Assembly (NCBI RefSeq): GCF_037975245.1
Contig: NC_092569.1
Location: 3,483,001 to 3,547,000, forward strand
Direction of reading: 5' to 3'
Source of the DNA: Apostichopus japonicus
Taxonomy: Eukaryota > Echinodermata > Holothuroidea > Aspidochirotida > Stichopodidae
DNA: 64,000 nucleotides
This document shows positions 34,984-49,900 of the stretch, in pieces. Every line of letters starts with the position of its first letter. Within the stretch, counting starts at the first letter, position 1. Under the pieces are notes generated by a model. It did no database searches and was not told the DNA's origin. It saw only the letters and a list, made by a program, of their open reading frames with translations. The position numbers and the translations under genes were made by a program.

Positions 34984-37900
34984 GTAAGATTAATATTTAT
35001 GTTTTGCATGAATTATCGTGTGTAACGTGTTTTGAATTTCGGACTAACGTATCATTGCAAGTAACGTTAGGCATAGCACAGGCCTAACTTAGTAAGACTA
35101 ACGTTATCTCTAGGGCCTAGCTTTAGAAGTTCGAATTTAAAACCAACTTTAGACTAACTTTTAGTGTTAAGTCAATTAACTCAATGCAATGCATTAGCAT
35201 AAGTTTGGCGTTGTCCATGTTGTTAGCTGTAGGCCTCAACAACAACTTCCCACCTGCCAGTATAATTTTTCCTAGAGAGCACTAGGCCTATGGCCAGTAT
35301 CATCAACATATTGCTGGGCAAACCCAAGACCTATATGAAGCATTTCACAGTATGATAATAGCAGTACCACAACGATTTTGAAGCAAGTTTAAGTTGTGAA
35401 CTGAGTTTTGTCAACGACCAATCTCCATGGGAATTAACTGGAAAATGGTTCACTATCTGTACATGCAATTGGTCTAGGCGAGGCCAAGGCCTATACAAAA
35501 TTATATGGAAACTTTCATGTGCTGTGGTGGTTCTTAAACTTCACTAAACATTTCCTTTACATTTGAAAACTTGCAGTGAAAACATTTAATATCTTCTATT
35601 ACCATTTATAACTGGGATTGGTTGAGCTTATAGTAATGCAGAACTTTAGTAATGTGTTTGAAGAGGATTCATTTAGCCTGCACCGGAAGCTGGTCACTTC
35701 GCCCAACAACCATTTCGCCCAACTGCCATTTCGACCAACCTTACCATTTCGCCCAACCAGCATGGTCATTTCGCCCAACCTTGCTGGTTATTTCGACCAA
35801 CATTGATTAAATACTATACTTCAATATAACGGACGGGGATACTTCTATGGGTTTGGTCAATTTAATAAGGAAACGTTCGGGAATTGTTAACATTACGGGA
35901 TACGAACCGAATATTAAGGAAACTTGAAGTCATGGTTACAGTCGGTAGGATGGATCAGTGTTTTAGTGGTTAGGTCTGATAGGTTTTTATGGAGACCGAT
36001 TCCCCTTTGTTTGTATAACATTAGATTAACACTTTGTAGAACTGGATTAACACCTAACTGCTGTGAACAATAGCCTTGATTAACGCCTGGCGGACTTGAT
36101 AAACGCTTGACCATGAAGTGCTATAACCCAAAATAAATCAAATTGAACTAGTGAAATAGAAAAAGTGATATTGTTCTGACTGAATATGAGGAAAAAGATG
36201 GTTGGTCGAAATGACCAACAAGGTTGGGCAAAATGACAATGCTGGTTGGGCGAAATGACCATGTTAGTTGGGCGAAATGGCAGTTGGGCGAAATGGTTGT
36301 TGGGCGAAGTGACCAGAAAGCCCTACACCTACATGTGGTGTTCATGTATCATTTCTGACAGACCAATTATATAAGTTTGTTAAATATCAAATCATAACAG
36401 CATGGCTATGGTGAGAAAACTCCCAAATAGTCGAGTAGAGTACTATAGCAGCCCTAGTAGACTACTCACAAGTTGTAAGGTAATAACACAAAAACCTTTT
36501 GAAGCTGACATGCAAAATAATTAATGATTATGAATTCCTCATTTGGGTAGAACATTTTGGCCAACAAAACATTCAACTTCCTATGGTTAACTATATAGCA
36601 TCTCTGTAAGTATCCTAGCCTAACACAAATAGTAAGCAGTACTGTAGACTAGGCTCGGTTAAGTAATAGGGCTGCCAAACTTGCAGTTAGTGGTTTCAGT
36701 TTCCTAGGCCTGCTACTGTAGTTCTGCAAAGGATCTATCTATTTGCGTTTTCTCATTTCATACTTGAGACTAATCAGTTTTCATACAACTCCAAATGGTA
36801 CAAAAAACTGCAACCGGTATAATTGAATATTTGATGTAGAAATGAAGCAATTCCTATTTTCTTTCCTTGTCTAATTTTTGTGTTGTTTATGTTCGTACAG
36901 GAGATATTTGAGCTGCAGATGCAATCAGGGCGATTGGTTGCAGAGAGCAAATTAAGACATAATACAGACCATGAAGATGACAGAAGTGCAATAATGAATG
37001 CTGCCCTCAGGTTTGTGTTACACTGTCTGTTGTAGTTGCAGTATTTTTGTAGAGTGTTACTCACTATGAACATTCATGAATCGAAAAAATACTTTAAATA
37101 GTAGATTCCTGTATTTTGGTGCAGTGGTTGTTTCTTGCTTTGTGCAGTGCATTTCACTTTGTCGTATGCCATGTACTGTATGTCTGTTAGATGTTACGTT
37201 ACGTTGTGTTAAAGTTCTCTTTTAAGCTCTGAAAGGTATTGATCAGTCAGAGCAAAATGCTTGATGGTGACTTCAAGTTTTTCACGGTCATCATTTTTTA
37301 ACTGCCCTCCCTCTCTGTAAACAAAATATGAAGGAATAAGAAAAACGTAAGTGATGGCCTAAGCTACATACGTGTATCTTTCATGGAACAGTTTTGAAAT
37401 TCATCACTTATTGGTTTGGTCAAGGCCACTGACTGAAGTTATTAATTTATTAGAGTTATGCCATCTTTGCTTACCTTGCTTGCAGCTGCCAGGGGGGGAG
37501 GCAGAGGGGGGGGGGGTTAAAGTCTAATATTCTCCCTAAGATTTGAATTTGTACCTTAGACATGATGGATTCGATGATCAGATGTCAGCGCCTCTTTCCT
37601 TACAGGTACGATGGCAAGGAGTATCTGTTAGCCGCTGGACAAGATGAACGCTGTCAACTATATTCCATCAGGAAAACGGAAAAGAATGTCGTGGAAAATT
37701 TATCATCAGATGGAAAAGGTGATGGTAAGTAGAGTAGAATAGAGCAGAGTAGAGTAGAGCAAACTCATAATATCCATGGAGTTGCTACGAGCCATCGGTG
37801 TCTGATTTACAGGCGTAGAATTTGACAATTTTGAGTCGATTGCTAAACACAAAAAAGGTAGACTTGTGCTTAAAAATCTACTGGCTCAAAATCTCATGTT

Positions 37901-40900
37901 CTCATTGGTATATATCTAATTAACACATACCTCAGTTCACTTTACTGTATGTGCTTATAGGAGCAGTCAAGTATTATTTACTGATAACTGTAAGCAGACT
38001 TTATGCAGGGTTTTTCTGTTCCGTATCATGTGACTTATTAGCCGACAATTGTTACCCGACTCTTCATGTGTTTATTAATGTTATTAATGACTTCTGGTAG
38101 AAAAACATGCAAATTGCCCTTGTATTTCTACTGGCAAGAAATGGCAATTCACTGGCATTTAGTCTGTTAAATATCCTGAAATATCGTAGGCCTGATTAAA
38201 TATATCTGTTGACCTGAACACTACTTTTGTAAACAGACAGGGGTTTTTCAATTTTTTTTTAGTACTCTACTACAATGCAAGTGTTGCAAATTCCTCAACT
38301 GATTTCATAAGTAGATCACTTTGGGTTTGAGAAAGGCTTTCTCCCTAATTTGATTTGATATGTGACATGATCACTGCAGAGTATGGACACATATTACCCA
38401 GGGTAGTATGGAAGCTCAAATTTGTCTTCAGATGTCTACTGGTAGTGATCACTACAATCATAAATCTCACACTCCTTAAAACTGTTCTCACTGTAGGCCA
38501 AGCAAGAAAGAGGAAAAAGAATCCTCCCAAGAAGAAAGAGCCACCTCCCCCAGAGGATGATAAGAATGATAACGAGGGAATAAAAACCACAGTATTCGAG
38601 ATGGACAGGCTCGCCGGGTGTCAGACAAACTTCACGGAGAAGGAGAATTACCAGAAAGCTGTCTGTTTTACTCCAAATGGGTTTTTCTTTGTGTCGGGAG
38701 GAACCGATGGGCATTTAAGAATTTGGCTGGTAAGGAACCTTACATTTTTAGCGCTTTAGTGTTGGGGTGGGGTGGGGGAGAGGGGGGAAGAGAAGGGGCA
38801 TTTTTGCAGGTATTTTAACTTGTAAGTAAAACGAATGGATAAACAAAGTGGAAATTTGTGATGAGATTGGTCCTTTGTTTTAAGTTTATTTATTTAGTTT
38901 TTCTTTGCAACGGGATGAATGGATGGGCATTTAAGAATTTGGCTGGTAAGAAGCTCACATTTTTAGCTCTTTAGTGTTGAAGAGGGAAGGGAAGGGGCAG
39001 GTTTGCAGGTATATAATTAATTTGTAAGTAAACGAATGGATGAGCAAAGTGAACATTTGTGATGAGATTGGTCCTTTGTTTTTAGTTGATTTATTTATGT
39101 TTTTCTTTGTGAGGGGAGGAACAGATGGGCATTTAAGAATTTGGCTGGTAGGTAACTCATATTTTAGCTCTTTAGTTTTTGGGGTGGGGGGGGGTTGGGA
39201 GGGGGAAGGTTTGCAGGTATTTTAACTTGCAAGTAAAAACGAATGGATGAGCAAAGTGAAAATTCATGATGTGGCTGATACTTTTTGTTAGTTTATTTAT
39301 GTTTTTCTTTGTGAGGGTGAGGGGGGGGGGGGGGGAACAGATGGGCAATACTGAATTTGGCTTGTAAGAACCTCACACCTTTAATCTTTAGTGTTGGGGT
39401 GGGGGGGGGGGGTGGTGGAAAGGGCAATTTGCAGGTATTTTAACAAATAGATGAGCGAAGTGAATATTTATGATGAGATTGATACCTTTGTTAGTTTATT
39501 TATATATATTTCTTTGTGAGGGTGGGGGAGGGAGTGGGATGGGCATTTAAGAATGTGGCCTTTAGAAACCTCCCATTTTTGGCTGGGGGAAGGGGCAGGT
39601 TTTTTAACTTGTGAGTAAAAAGAATGGATGAACAAAGTGAAAATGATGAGATTGGTCCCTTTTTTTTTTATTACTTTTTGTTTTAAACAATTTCCTTTTG
39701 TGTTTCATCTGTTTTGCATCCTTAAGCATTTTTTATATTTTGCATAATTGTTTACAGATTTGCATTGTGCAAACTTCAAAAGAAAAAGCTAACAGAATGT
39801 TTGAATTTTTAAAGTGTCTGTGTTTTCTTCTCTCCAGTATCCAAGTATGACCAAGAAAATAGACATCGAGGCTCACACTAAAGAGATAGATGATGTTATA
39901 GTTAATCCAGTCGGGAACATGGTAAGCCAATCAAAATGTGCTTTTTATGTATCTAAAAATTGCCTCCTTCAATTATAAAACGTCCTAACAGCTTCTTATA
40001 TTTGTTGTCGTCTGTTTATGAAAATCATATCAGGTTTCATCCAGCTATAGCAAAGGTGTCTTCTAGAATGTCTGACGTGATCTGATCTGATCGTGTTTTC
40101 TTTTTGGCTAGATAATATCAGCTGGTAGATAGATTACTCCAGCCCTGGTGTAGTTACTCTCTCTTGTGTTAATATGCAGTACTTTTAATATCAACATCGT
40201 TTTCTTTTCGGCTAGATAATATCAGCTGGTAGAGACTGCACTGCCAGAGTCTGGCATACGAAGGACGGTACCCACGTTTGTGACTTGCAATGGAACGGCT
40301 GTAAAGATGCTAAGGAGTATAGGTTCAAGTCATGTAGGTGAGTGGTCATTATAACCTGACCAGCCCATCTTCTCCCTACACCCCAACCCCCACTCCATCC
40401 CCCCCCCCTTTGACCCTTTGACCATTCAAACCTAAGGCTGTGGATTCAAGTTCAATCGACTTGTGCTGATCATATTCAAAATGTTTAGTACCTGACCAAG
40501 GGGGCATGGGAACTATATATAATATTTATGAACGTTAGATGTTAACTTTTGATATGGTTTTTTTGCCTAATTTTCCATGTTTCATGTGCTATGTGCATGT
40601 TATAAAGGAAAAATGCAGAATAACGTAATGTCCAGAGGCAGTGTGCTGAGACAAAAACAGGGTGTGGATTTGGATGGGGATGTTAGAGGGGGGGGTGTGG
40701 TAGGGTTATGCTTAGTGTCATCTCTATTCTTCAAAGGGGCATTATTAAAAGTTGGTTTATCTTAGTTACCATCTCATCTCTCTCTGTGGACTAAGCCCCG
40801 GCTCCACCTACCCCCTCCCCTCCCCCACCCTTTGGAACAGCATCATTGGTTTCCTCCCATTTCTCCTTCGTAGGTTTGGTTTCTTGGATGGCGATCCAAC

Positions 40901-43900
40901 CCAGTCAGCTCTGTTTACCATCCACATCCCAGCGAAACATAAGAAGGGCTCACATTCATACCTCTGTAAATGGAACGACTCGACGTTCAAACCTGCCTCG
41001 ACGGTATCGACAGGGACGGAAATCTTATCAACTCTAGCGGTCAGGTGAGAAATAGTCTCTATTCTCAGCCCTCAGATGGTCTGAAGGGGGTGGGGGGTGA
41101 GGGTCTTTTTAAGAAACCATGTACTGTACCTGCATACATTCCTAACCAATAAATTTGAACATGCTTGCCCCATCCTACTTTGTGAATGTGTGTGTGTGTT
41201 TGAAGTCAATGTATTTAAATAATATGTTGTATGCAAACCATAAACCACTATATAGTGCAATACCGCCATTGCTATCGTATCGAAAAAAAAGAATAAAAAC
41301 CAGTCAGTATTTAGTGCAAGGAAGGAATGAAGAACAGTCAATACATGACAAATGACTTTTAAAGAAAGCATGATTGATTTTGACTTTTTCAAATCATTTT
41401 TGCTGTTTCCTTGACAACTGACTTTTAATTATATATTTTTTCTCAAAGTGTCTCCTCCTCTTTTTCCTCCCTACAGTCACAGCGGTCACTTTATAGGTGT
41501 CGGTACGATGACCGGTTCCATCGGTATTTACATAGCCTTCAGTCTCAAGGTAGGTATTCACAGTGTAACATTTAGAGTAGGTAATGCTAAACTGGACTTT
41601 GCTAAGTGCTTGGAACAGATCAGAGAAAAACAGTATATACCTGAATGATGAGGGTCTGTCACATTAGAATAGTATAATTTAGTTAATTTGTATTTGTATG
41701 ACAGAAGAAGTCAATCTGTCAGCTGTTTATTTTAGAAAGTTTTTTTTTAGTAACTTTTACTTTAGTCAATGCTGGTTGTTGTTGATGTTGGAAAGTAGTA
41801 TCCAAGGATGTAGGACAATTTACATAAACCCAAATCCCTCTATTCACTACAGAAATACAAGGTAGCATAATTGAGTATGTATACAAAAGAAACATCACCA
41901 GGTCAGGGCATAGTATAATAATACAAAGGTACAGGGTAGCATAGCATAGCTAGTGCACACAAAAGAAACCTACCAGGGCAGGACATAGTCAAGATGACAA
42001 TGTATTGTATTGCCAAGTTATGCAAATTGATACACTATTAATTATGTGTGACATCACATCCAGCCAGTGAAGTGAGTGTTGGATAAGATTTTTATTCACT
42101 CTCCAAAATACCATCATCGGATTGAGTCCTGCTATATCTCTTAGCTGAAAAAGACGGAGCTACAGTAGTGTGATTTTCATATCATGGGGCACAGGATCCT
42201 CTATATAGGATACCTGTATTGAAGCCTGGGCTGGTATATTGTAATTTATAACTGGCATTTAACTGTGAAATCTGAAAACACAATTATTTCCTGGAGACTC
42301 CAGATTCACTCAATATGTAGTGTTCTGGATAGGGCAGCTTGTCGGCAGAGTTGGGATGAAAGTACATCACCTGACCGGATAAAATATAGCTGTATTGCAG
42401 AGCTCGTCTGACAGTTTAAGAACTGGAACCATTGTAAGTAGAAACTTGTTATATTAATCTGTTCTGTATATGTAATATTTGGGATGCAACCACTTTAAAG
42501 TTTGTATACTTTTGGAGGTGAATATGCATACAAAAGTCAGTTTAATTTTGTGTAGTAATTTTTCATTATGTTGGATAGTAAAAGTCACGCCTTAATTGAC
42601 TTTCCTTAAGAAAGTGGATGTTTGCTATGATTGTAATAGTGATGGTAACTTTTATAGCATTACAAATTAATTCAAGTGATTTTGGCAGAGAGGGGTTATA
42701 TGTTTAGTGGAGTGAACATGAGGTTAGTGTGCATAAAGGAGAGTTATGATGTGCTCACCATAGCTTTGGAGTAGGAATGTATATATGTTTGAGTTAAACC
42801 AATTTTTTGTTTGTATGTGGAACAAACTAAACTTTGTTCAAGATTCATATATGGCTTATTGTTACAAATTTTGTATTATAAATTTATGCAACATGTTTAG
42901 TATATTGTATTTGGACAAAGTATTATCAGAGAATCTGATTGTGTATTTTGTTCCGATACAGTGCCACTTTCCTCTCACATTGGGTCGAAGACCGGAAGCT
43001 TTTGAGGATAGTTTTATCACCGACTATAACACCTACCACAACCTGATATCAGCAACCGCGTGTCAACAAGTATTGTCAACACCTTTAGGCAATATTCGTC
43101 ATAGTGACAACTCAGAACTCATTTTTTTTTAAGATAAATGTTAAATCAGAATTTCATGATGTAAAGGGGGAAAAGCTCTTCAGAGTAGAAGAGGTAATCT
43201 CATTCTTTGATAGAGAAAAGAATATCCAATTAATATATATTAAGACTAAATTTATACGTGCCAGTTTGCTCTCTCGCAATTGAAAAAGATCCAGGGGTAT
43301 CAAAACTTTGGAAAGTCTTAACCTTTTCAGTAGTTAAGCTAAATCTAGTATATGTTATCCTCTGGTAAAGATTGCGCCAAAGCAATCTGTTATCTCTAAG
43401 TATTCAGGAGTCCTACGTGTTCCTAAGCAGTATTACAGAACGCTGTAACCTTTATTTTGCATGTTCCTTTTTTTTATTATTTTAAGGAGAAAGTTCCTCC
43501 TCAATAAATACCTATTCACTTAAGAAGTTGAATTTATAAAACTTGTTCTGCATCATTAGTTGGTTGGAGTATTTCTTTTTTACATTGCATTTTGATTTTG
43601 GATAGCCGCTAGGCGAATGTGTCGCATTGCCACTTGCATTCTTTTTGTGGGTGACAATTAAATGGGGGCCTGTCCGGGAATTCTATCCAAGATTTAAGCA
43701 TAAGCATTTTCTTTGACAGAAGTGAAAAATACATAACTGGTTGGTGTCATAAAATTCAACCTGTGAATTATATGTATATTAATTGTTTGTATTTACTTGT
43801 ATTCGCAGACGAATTCCGCAAGAGCAGCTCTTATTTGGTCGGTCTACCCGTGTACTTCCATTCTAGCGTCTTACTGGCGGTCCCGACAAGAACTGAAGCA

Positions 43901-46900
43901 ACATCTAATGTAATGTTGGTTGGCAAGTAGTTAATTGTGTTTTGTATTTTACATGTTTTATGCCAGACGTGAAATCCACTTACACAATTAGTGTATCATT
44001 GTTGTTTAATCGTACAACTGTGTTACCTATGATATGAAATTACATTGTTGTCGGATGTAACTATAAATTGCGCGCACTCTAAACTAAACTGCAGGCATCA
44101 GTAATTGGTTTCAATACATTGTCATTGTTATACATTAGTCATGACTAGTCAACTAGAGTTAGAAAAACTTGTGTCAATCGGAGAAAAGTTAGGTCTCAAA
44201 GGTGTAGAACTAAAACAATTCTTAGATGATGAAAGGGACAAGCTTAAGCAAGAACGAGATGAAGAAAGAGATCGAAGAGCTAAGCAAAGGGCGATTGATG
44301 CACACGAACAAGAAGAAGATAGGCAGAGACAAGAAAAGATAGAAAGAGAAAAGGCAAAGCAGTTAGAAATACAACTCAAGATAGAAGAAGCAAAGCAAGC
44401 CCAAGCTGAGGCACAAGCACAGATAGGCAATGGAGGTTATCATGGTAATGGTAGTGCAGCAAGAAGTAGACCACCTAAACTGCCACCATTCAACCAAGAG
44501 AAAGACGACATTGATGCATATATCAATAGATTTGAGCGTTATGCCACATTGCAAGGTTGGGATAGGGATACTGTATGGGCCACAAGTCTTTCAGCACTTA
44601 TTCAAGGTTGTGGATTGTTTGAATATTCATCACTTTCACTTGAGGATTCCAAAGATTACGACAAGGTAAAGCAAGCCTTATTACGTGCATACCACCTTAC
44701 AGCCGATGGTTTTAGGAAGAAATTTCGTGATATTAGACCTGCACATGAAGATACAGGAACCAAGTATGTCACAAAATTAAAGAATTATCTCCATAGATGG
44801 ATGGAATTAGAGGAAGTAACTACTTATGAACAACTCCAAGACATAATATTGAGAGAGCAGTTCTTGAACTCATGTAGCAAAGATTTGGAAACATTTCTGA
44901 AAGAAAGAAAGCCGAAGAACATCACAACAATGGGTGAATTTACCGATCAATATGTAGAAGCACATGGAGGTTGGTATCCTGGTCACTCCAAGAATAGTAG
45001 AAGTACTCAAAACAGTAATTCCACGAGGAACCAGAATCGTAACAACGGAAGATTCCACAATCACAATCAGAAGTTCCAGCAACAAAATCAGAAAGGGAAA
45101 ACGTATTCTGGGCAGAGAAGTGAACCCAGGAAATGCTATATTTGTGATAAACCAGGCCACTTTGCAAGAGACTGTAGGACAAAGCGAATGCAAACCATGG
45201 CTCTTATGACAGATGTATTTAGTGACATGATGGAGAAACGCGCCTCAACTTTGACCGAACAGAACCTTCCAGACAAAAAGGAAACTGGCGGTGCATGTAC
45301 AGACATTGGGGCATTCATGATGGTAAAGCCAGATCCTCATCTATTCCAAGCAAGTAAGAAGGGATTCTTCACATTAGATTGTGGTCACAAGTTAACTGTA
45401 TTGACTCAAGTTACAGCCGCATGTAAAGATCAGAATTTATCGTCGATGCCTGTTCAAATGGGTAAGATAGGGAATCAAAGTGTTAAAGTATTACGGGACA
45501 GTGGATGCAGTGGTGTAGTTGTAAGATCTCAGTACGTCAAGCCCAGCCAAATGACAGGTGACGTTAAAACTTGCATCCTGATTGACGGTACGGTACGACA
45601 ATATCCCGTTGCCAACATACTCGTGGATACTCCATACTTCTCAGGTTCAGTTTCGGCCTTGTGTATGAATGATCCAGTCTATGATTTAATTTTAGGGAAT
45701 GTCCCAGGTGTACGAGAACCTACCAATCCAGACCCGAATTGGGAAGAGTCACAGACACAGGATCAACCAGTACAACCACCACCAAATGTAACCAAGCCTA
45801 TGGCAATAAGGAATGATGATGACCCAAATACAGTTGCCGCAGCACAGACAAGGAGTCAGAGCAAAGCAAAAGAGAAGCCCTTTAAAAAGTTAAAAGTATC
45901 GTCCCCGATTGGTGAAGAGGTTACTGCAGACATGCTACGTGAAAAGCAACAACAGGACCCCACCTTGGAAAAAATCAGACAGTTAGCCGAAACAGGAGAT
46001 GATAAAGTGAGTAAAAATGGGAGTACTCATAAATATGTGAAGTCCAGTGGCATTCTCTACAGAGAATTTAGTTCTCCTCGAGTGGAATTTGGAAACAGAT
46101 TTAGGCAGGTAGTAGTTCCAGTTGACTACAGAGATCATGTATTAAAGGTAGCACACGAATCGATTCTAGGGGGTCATCAAGGATCCAAAAAGACGCGTGA
46201 TAAAGTAATGAGTGACTTTACATGGCCTGGAATGCAAGCAGACGTTACCAGGTATTGTCAGTCGTGTGATGTATGCCAAAGAACCCTCCCTAAAGGTCGT
46301 GTTACTAAAGTACCATTAGGAAGTATGCCGCTGATTGAAGAACCATTTCAAAGGGTAGCAGTAGACTTAGTAGGACCGATCAAGCCAGCCACAGAGCGTG
46401 GACATCGATACATATTGGTTTTAGTTGACTACGCAACTAGATACCCAGAAGCAGTACCAATGAAAACCATTGAAGCTGAGTCAGTAGCTGAGGAACTCCT
46501 TGGAATTTATTCAAGATTAGGCTTCCCAAAAGAAGTATTAACTGACCAAGGATCTCAGTTTGTCTCTGGCGTCATGAAAGAAGTTAGCCGATTATTGTCA
46601 ATTCGCCGATTAACCACGACTCCGTACCATGCCATGTGCAATGGGTTGGTAGAGAAATTTAATGGCACATTGAAAGCAATGTTAAAGAAGATGTGCGATG
46701 AAAGGCCTAAAGATTGGGACAGATATATAGATCCCCTACTGTTTGCGTACAGGGAAACGCCACAGGAAAGCACAGGCTTCTCGCCATTTGAACTGCTATA
46801 TGGGCGGACCGTGCGTGGTCCTATGCGGATTCTTAAGGAATTATGGACCGGCGAATCAGAAGTAAGTGAGACGAAGACTGTGTACCAGTACGTGTTGGAC

Positions 46901-49900
46901 TTACAGGAACGTTTGGAGCAAACATGTCAACTAGCACGTGAGGAGCTCAAGAAGTCTAGACAAAGGTACAAAACGTACTACAACAAGAAAGCAAGAGTAA
47001 GAAACATGAAAGTAGGAGAAGAAGTCCTCCTCCTTCTCCCCACTGATAAGAACAAGCTACTTATGCAGTGGAAGGGACCATTTCCAATAGTGGAGAAAGT
47101 TGGTACAATGAACTACAAAATAGACTTTGGCCATAGGGTCAAAACATTTCACGCCAACCTGCTAAAGAAATATAACAGACGTGAAGTGGCAGCCACTATG
47201 TTCGAGATGCCAATACAAAGTATGTATGAAGTTGTCTGCACATCGGTTCTAGAAGATGAACCACAAGAGGAATCTGGTATATCTGAACTCAAATCATTTT
47301 CCACAGATGATCTTATACATCTTCCACCTATGTTTCAGAAGGAGCGAAGTACTGATGTGAATATCAGCGGACAATTAGGAAAAACAAAAACTCAACAGGT
47401 ACAACAAATATTGACAGAGTTTGAAGACAGTTTGACTGACCTACCGGGGAAGACAAAGCTCGGTGAACATGTCATCAAAGTCAGCGATACAACACCTATA
47501 AGGAGTAAACCTTATCCAATACCACATGCTCTTCGAGATGATATCCGCAAGGAGATCCAAAGTATGCTGAGGATGGGCGTAATATCGCACAGCAAAAGTC
47601 CATACGCTTGTCCGTTGGTAGCATTAAAGAAGCCGGATGGATCTTTGAGGGCCTGTTGCGACACACGCAAAATTAACATGATCACGGAGTTTGATGCTGA
47701 GCCTGTTCCAGACCAGGAAGAGATATTTGCAAAGTTATCCAAGGATTGCTACTTCAGTAAAATCGATCTGAGCAAAGGTTACTGGCAAATCCCAATGGCA
47801 AAAGAGTCGAAGCCATTAACAGCATTTGTGACTCATGATGGGTTATACGAGTTCAATATGATGCCATTTGGTCTTGTGAATTCTGGTGCTACATTCAACA
47901 GAGTGATGAGGAAGCTTCTTAAAGGAATTGAGAATGTCCATAGTTATGTTGATGATATCCTGATACACACTCAGACATGGGAGGAACATCTCCAGAGAGT
48001 AAAAGAAGTCTTCACAAGAATCAAGAAAGCCAACTTGACGGCTAGACCTACAAAATGTTTCATTGGGTACAATGAGGTGGAATTTTTAGGACATATTATA
48101 GGAGAAGGTAGAGTAAAACCCAAACCTGACAAAATTAAAGCCATTCAGCAAGCAGAGAGACCAACTACAAAGACTCAAGTGAGATCATTCTTAGGGTTGG
48201 TAGGTTACTACAGGAAGTTTGTACCAAACTTCGCAGCCGTGGCAGTACCACTGACTAACTGTACGAAGAAAGGTGAACCAAACGTGATTAGATGGGGCGA
48301 GAGCCAGGAACAGGCGTTCCAAACACTGAAGAGTAAGCTTGCAAGCTCACCGATACTTCAGCTCCCCGACCTCCACAGAGAATTCACACTTCGGACAGAC
48401 GCTTCGGATACAGGAGTTGGTGCGATCCTTCTTCAGGAGTTTGCAGGTGAAAAATTTCCAGTAGCCTATGCTAGCAAAAAGCTGAACAAGAGTCAAATGA
48501 GATACTCAGTGATGGAGAGAGAATGCTTGGCCGTAGTCTGGGCTGTACTCAAGTTTGAGCCATATCTCTATGGCAAGGAATTTGTAATAGAGACAGACCA
48601 TCAACCATTGACATGCATTCGGAAGTCGAAAGTGGCAAATGGAAGGATAATGAGGTGGGCACTGGCATTACAGCCATATCGTTACCGCATCCAAGTGATA
48701 AAGGGAGCCGATAATGTAGGGGCTGACTACTTGAGTAGAAGTACAGAAATAATGCAAGCCAATTTCTTATCCTTCATCAGCAAAGAGCTGTAAGAAATGC
48801 ATTTCCAATAGTGTATGGAAATGTGTGATTTCAGGTAGCTTAGGGAGAAGCAGAGGAAATTGAAGGAGATTTCAGTGCAGGATAGGCTGAAACAAATATC
48901 CTAATGTGAGATGTGTATAAATGTGTTAGACACATTTTATTAAAGGAGGGAGTTAATTGTCACATTAGAATAGTATAATTTAGTTAATTTGTATTTGTAT
49001 GACAGAAGAAGTCAATCTGTCAGCTGTTTATTTTAGAAAGTTTTTTTTTAGTAACTTTTACTTTAGTCAATGCTGGTTGTTGTTGATGTTGGAAAGTAGT
49101 ATCCAAGGATGTAGGACAATTTACATAAACCCAAATCCCTCTATTCACTACAGAAATACAAGGTAGCATAATTGAGTATGTATACAAAAGAAACATCACC
49201 AGGTCAGGGCATAGTATAATAATACAAAGGTACAGGGTAGCATAGCATAGCTAGTGCACACAAAAGAAACCTACCAGGGCAGGACATAGTCAAGATGACA
49301 ATGTATTGTATTGCCAAGTTATGCAAATTGATACACTATTAATTATGTGTGACATCACATCCAGCCAGTGAAGTGAGTGTTGGATAAGATTTTTATTCAC
49401 TCTCCAAAATACCATCATCGGATTGAGTCCTGCTATATCTCTTAGCTGAAAAAGACGGAGCTACAGTAGTGTGATTTTCATATCATGGGGCACAGGATCC
49501 TCTATATAGGATACCTGTATTGAAGCCTGGGCTGGTATATTGTAATTTATAACTGGCATTTAACTGTGAAATCTGAAAACACAATTATTTCCTGGAGACT
49601 CCAGATTCACTCAATATGTAGTGTTCTGGATAGGGCAGCTTGTCGGCAGAGTTGGGATGAAAGTACATCACCTGACCGGATAAAATATAGCTGTATTGCA
49701 GAGCTCGTCTGACAGTTTAAGAACTGGAACCATTGTAAGTAGAAACTTGTTATATTAATCTGTTCTGTATATGTAATATTTGGGATGCAACCACTTTAAA
49801 GTTTGTATACTTTTGGAGGTGAATATGCATACAAAAGTCAGTTTAATTTTGTGTAGTAATTTTTCATTATGTTGGATAGTAAAAGTCACGCCTTAATTGA

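Noticed and set aside
34785..35087. 100-codon + frame overlapping PREB exon 1
   Set aside because: PREB family features (PPYVLKCV, VAGGGG) are in another frame that starts at 34864 and splices at 34984; this frame is a shadow.
42785..43132. 115-codon frame as a real gene
   Set aside because: It lies inside an LTR, lacks a recognisable domain, and its identical twin at 50086-50433 is explained by LTR identity.
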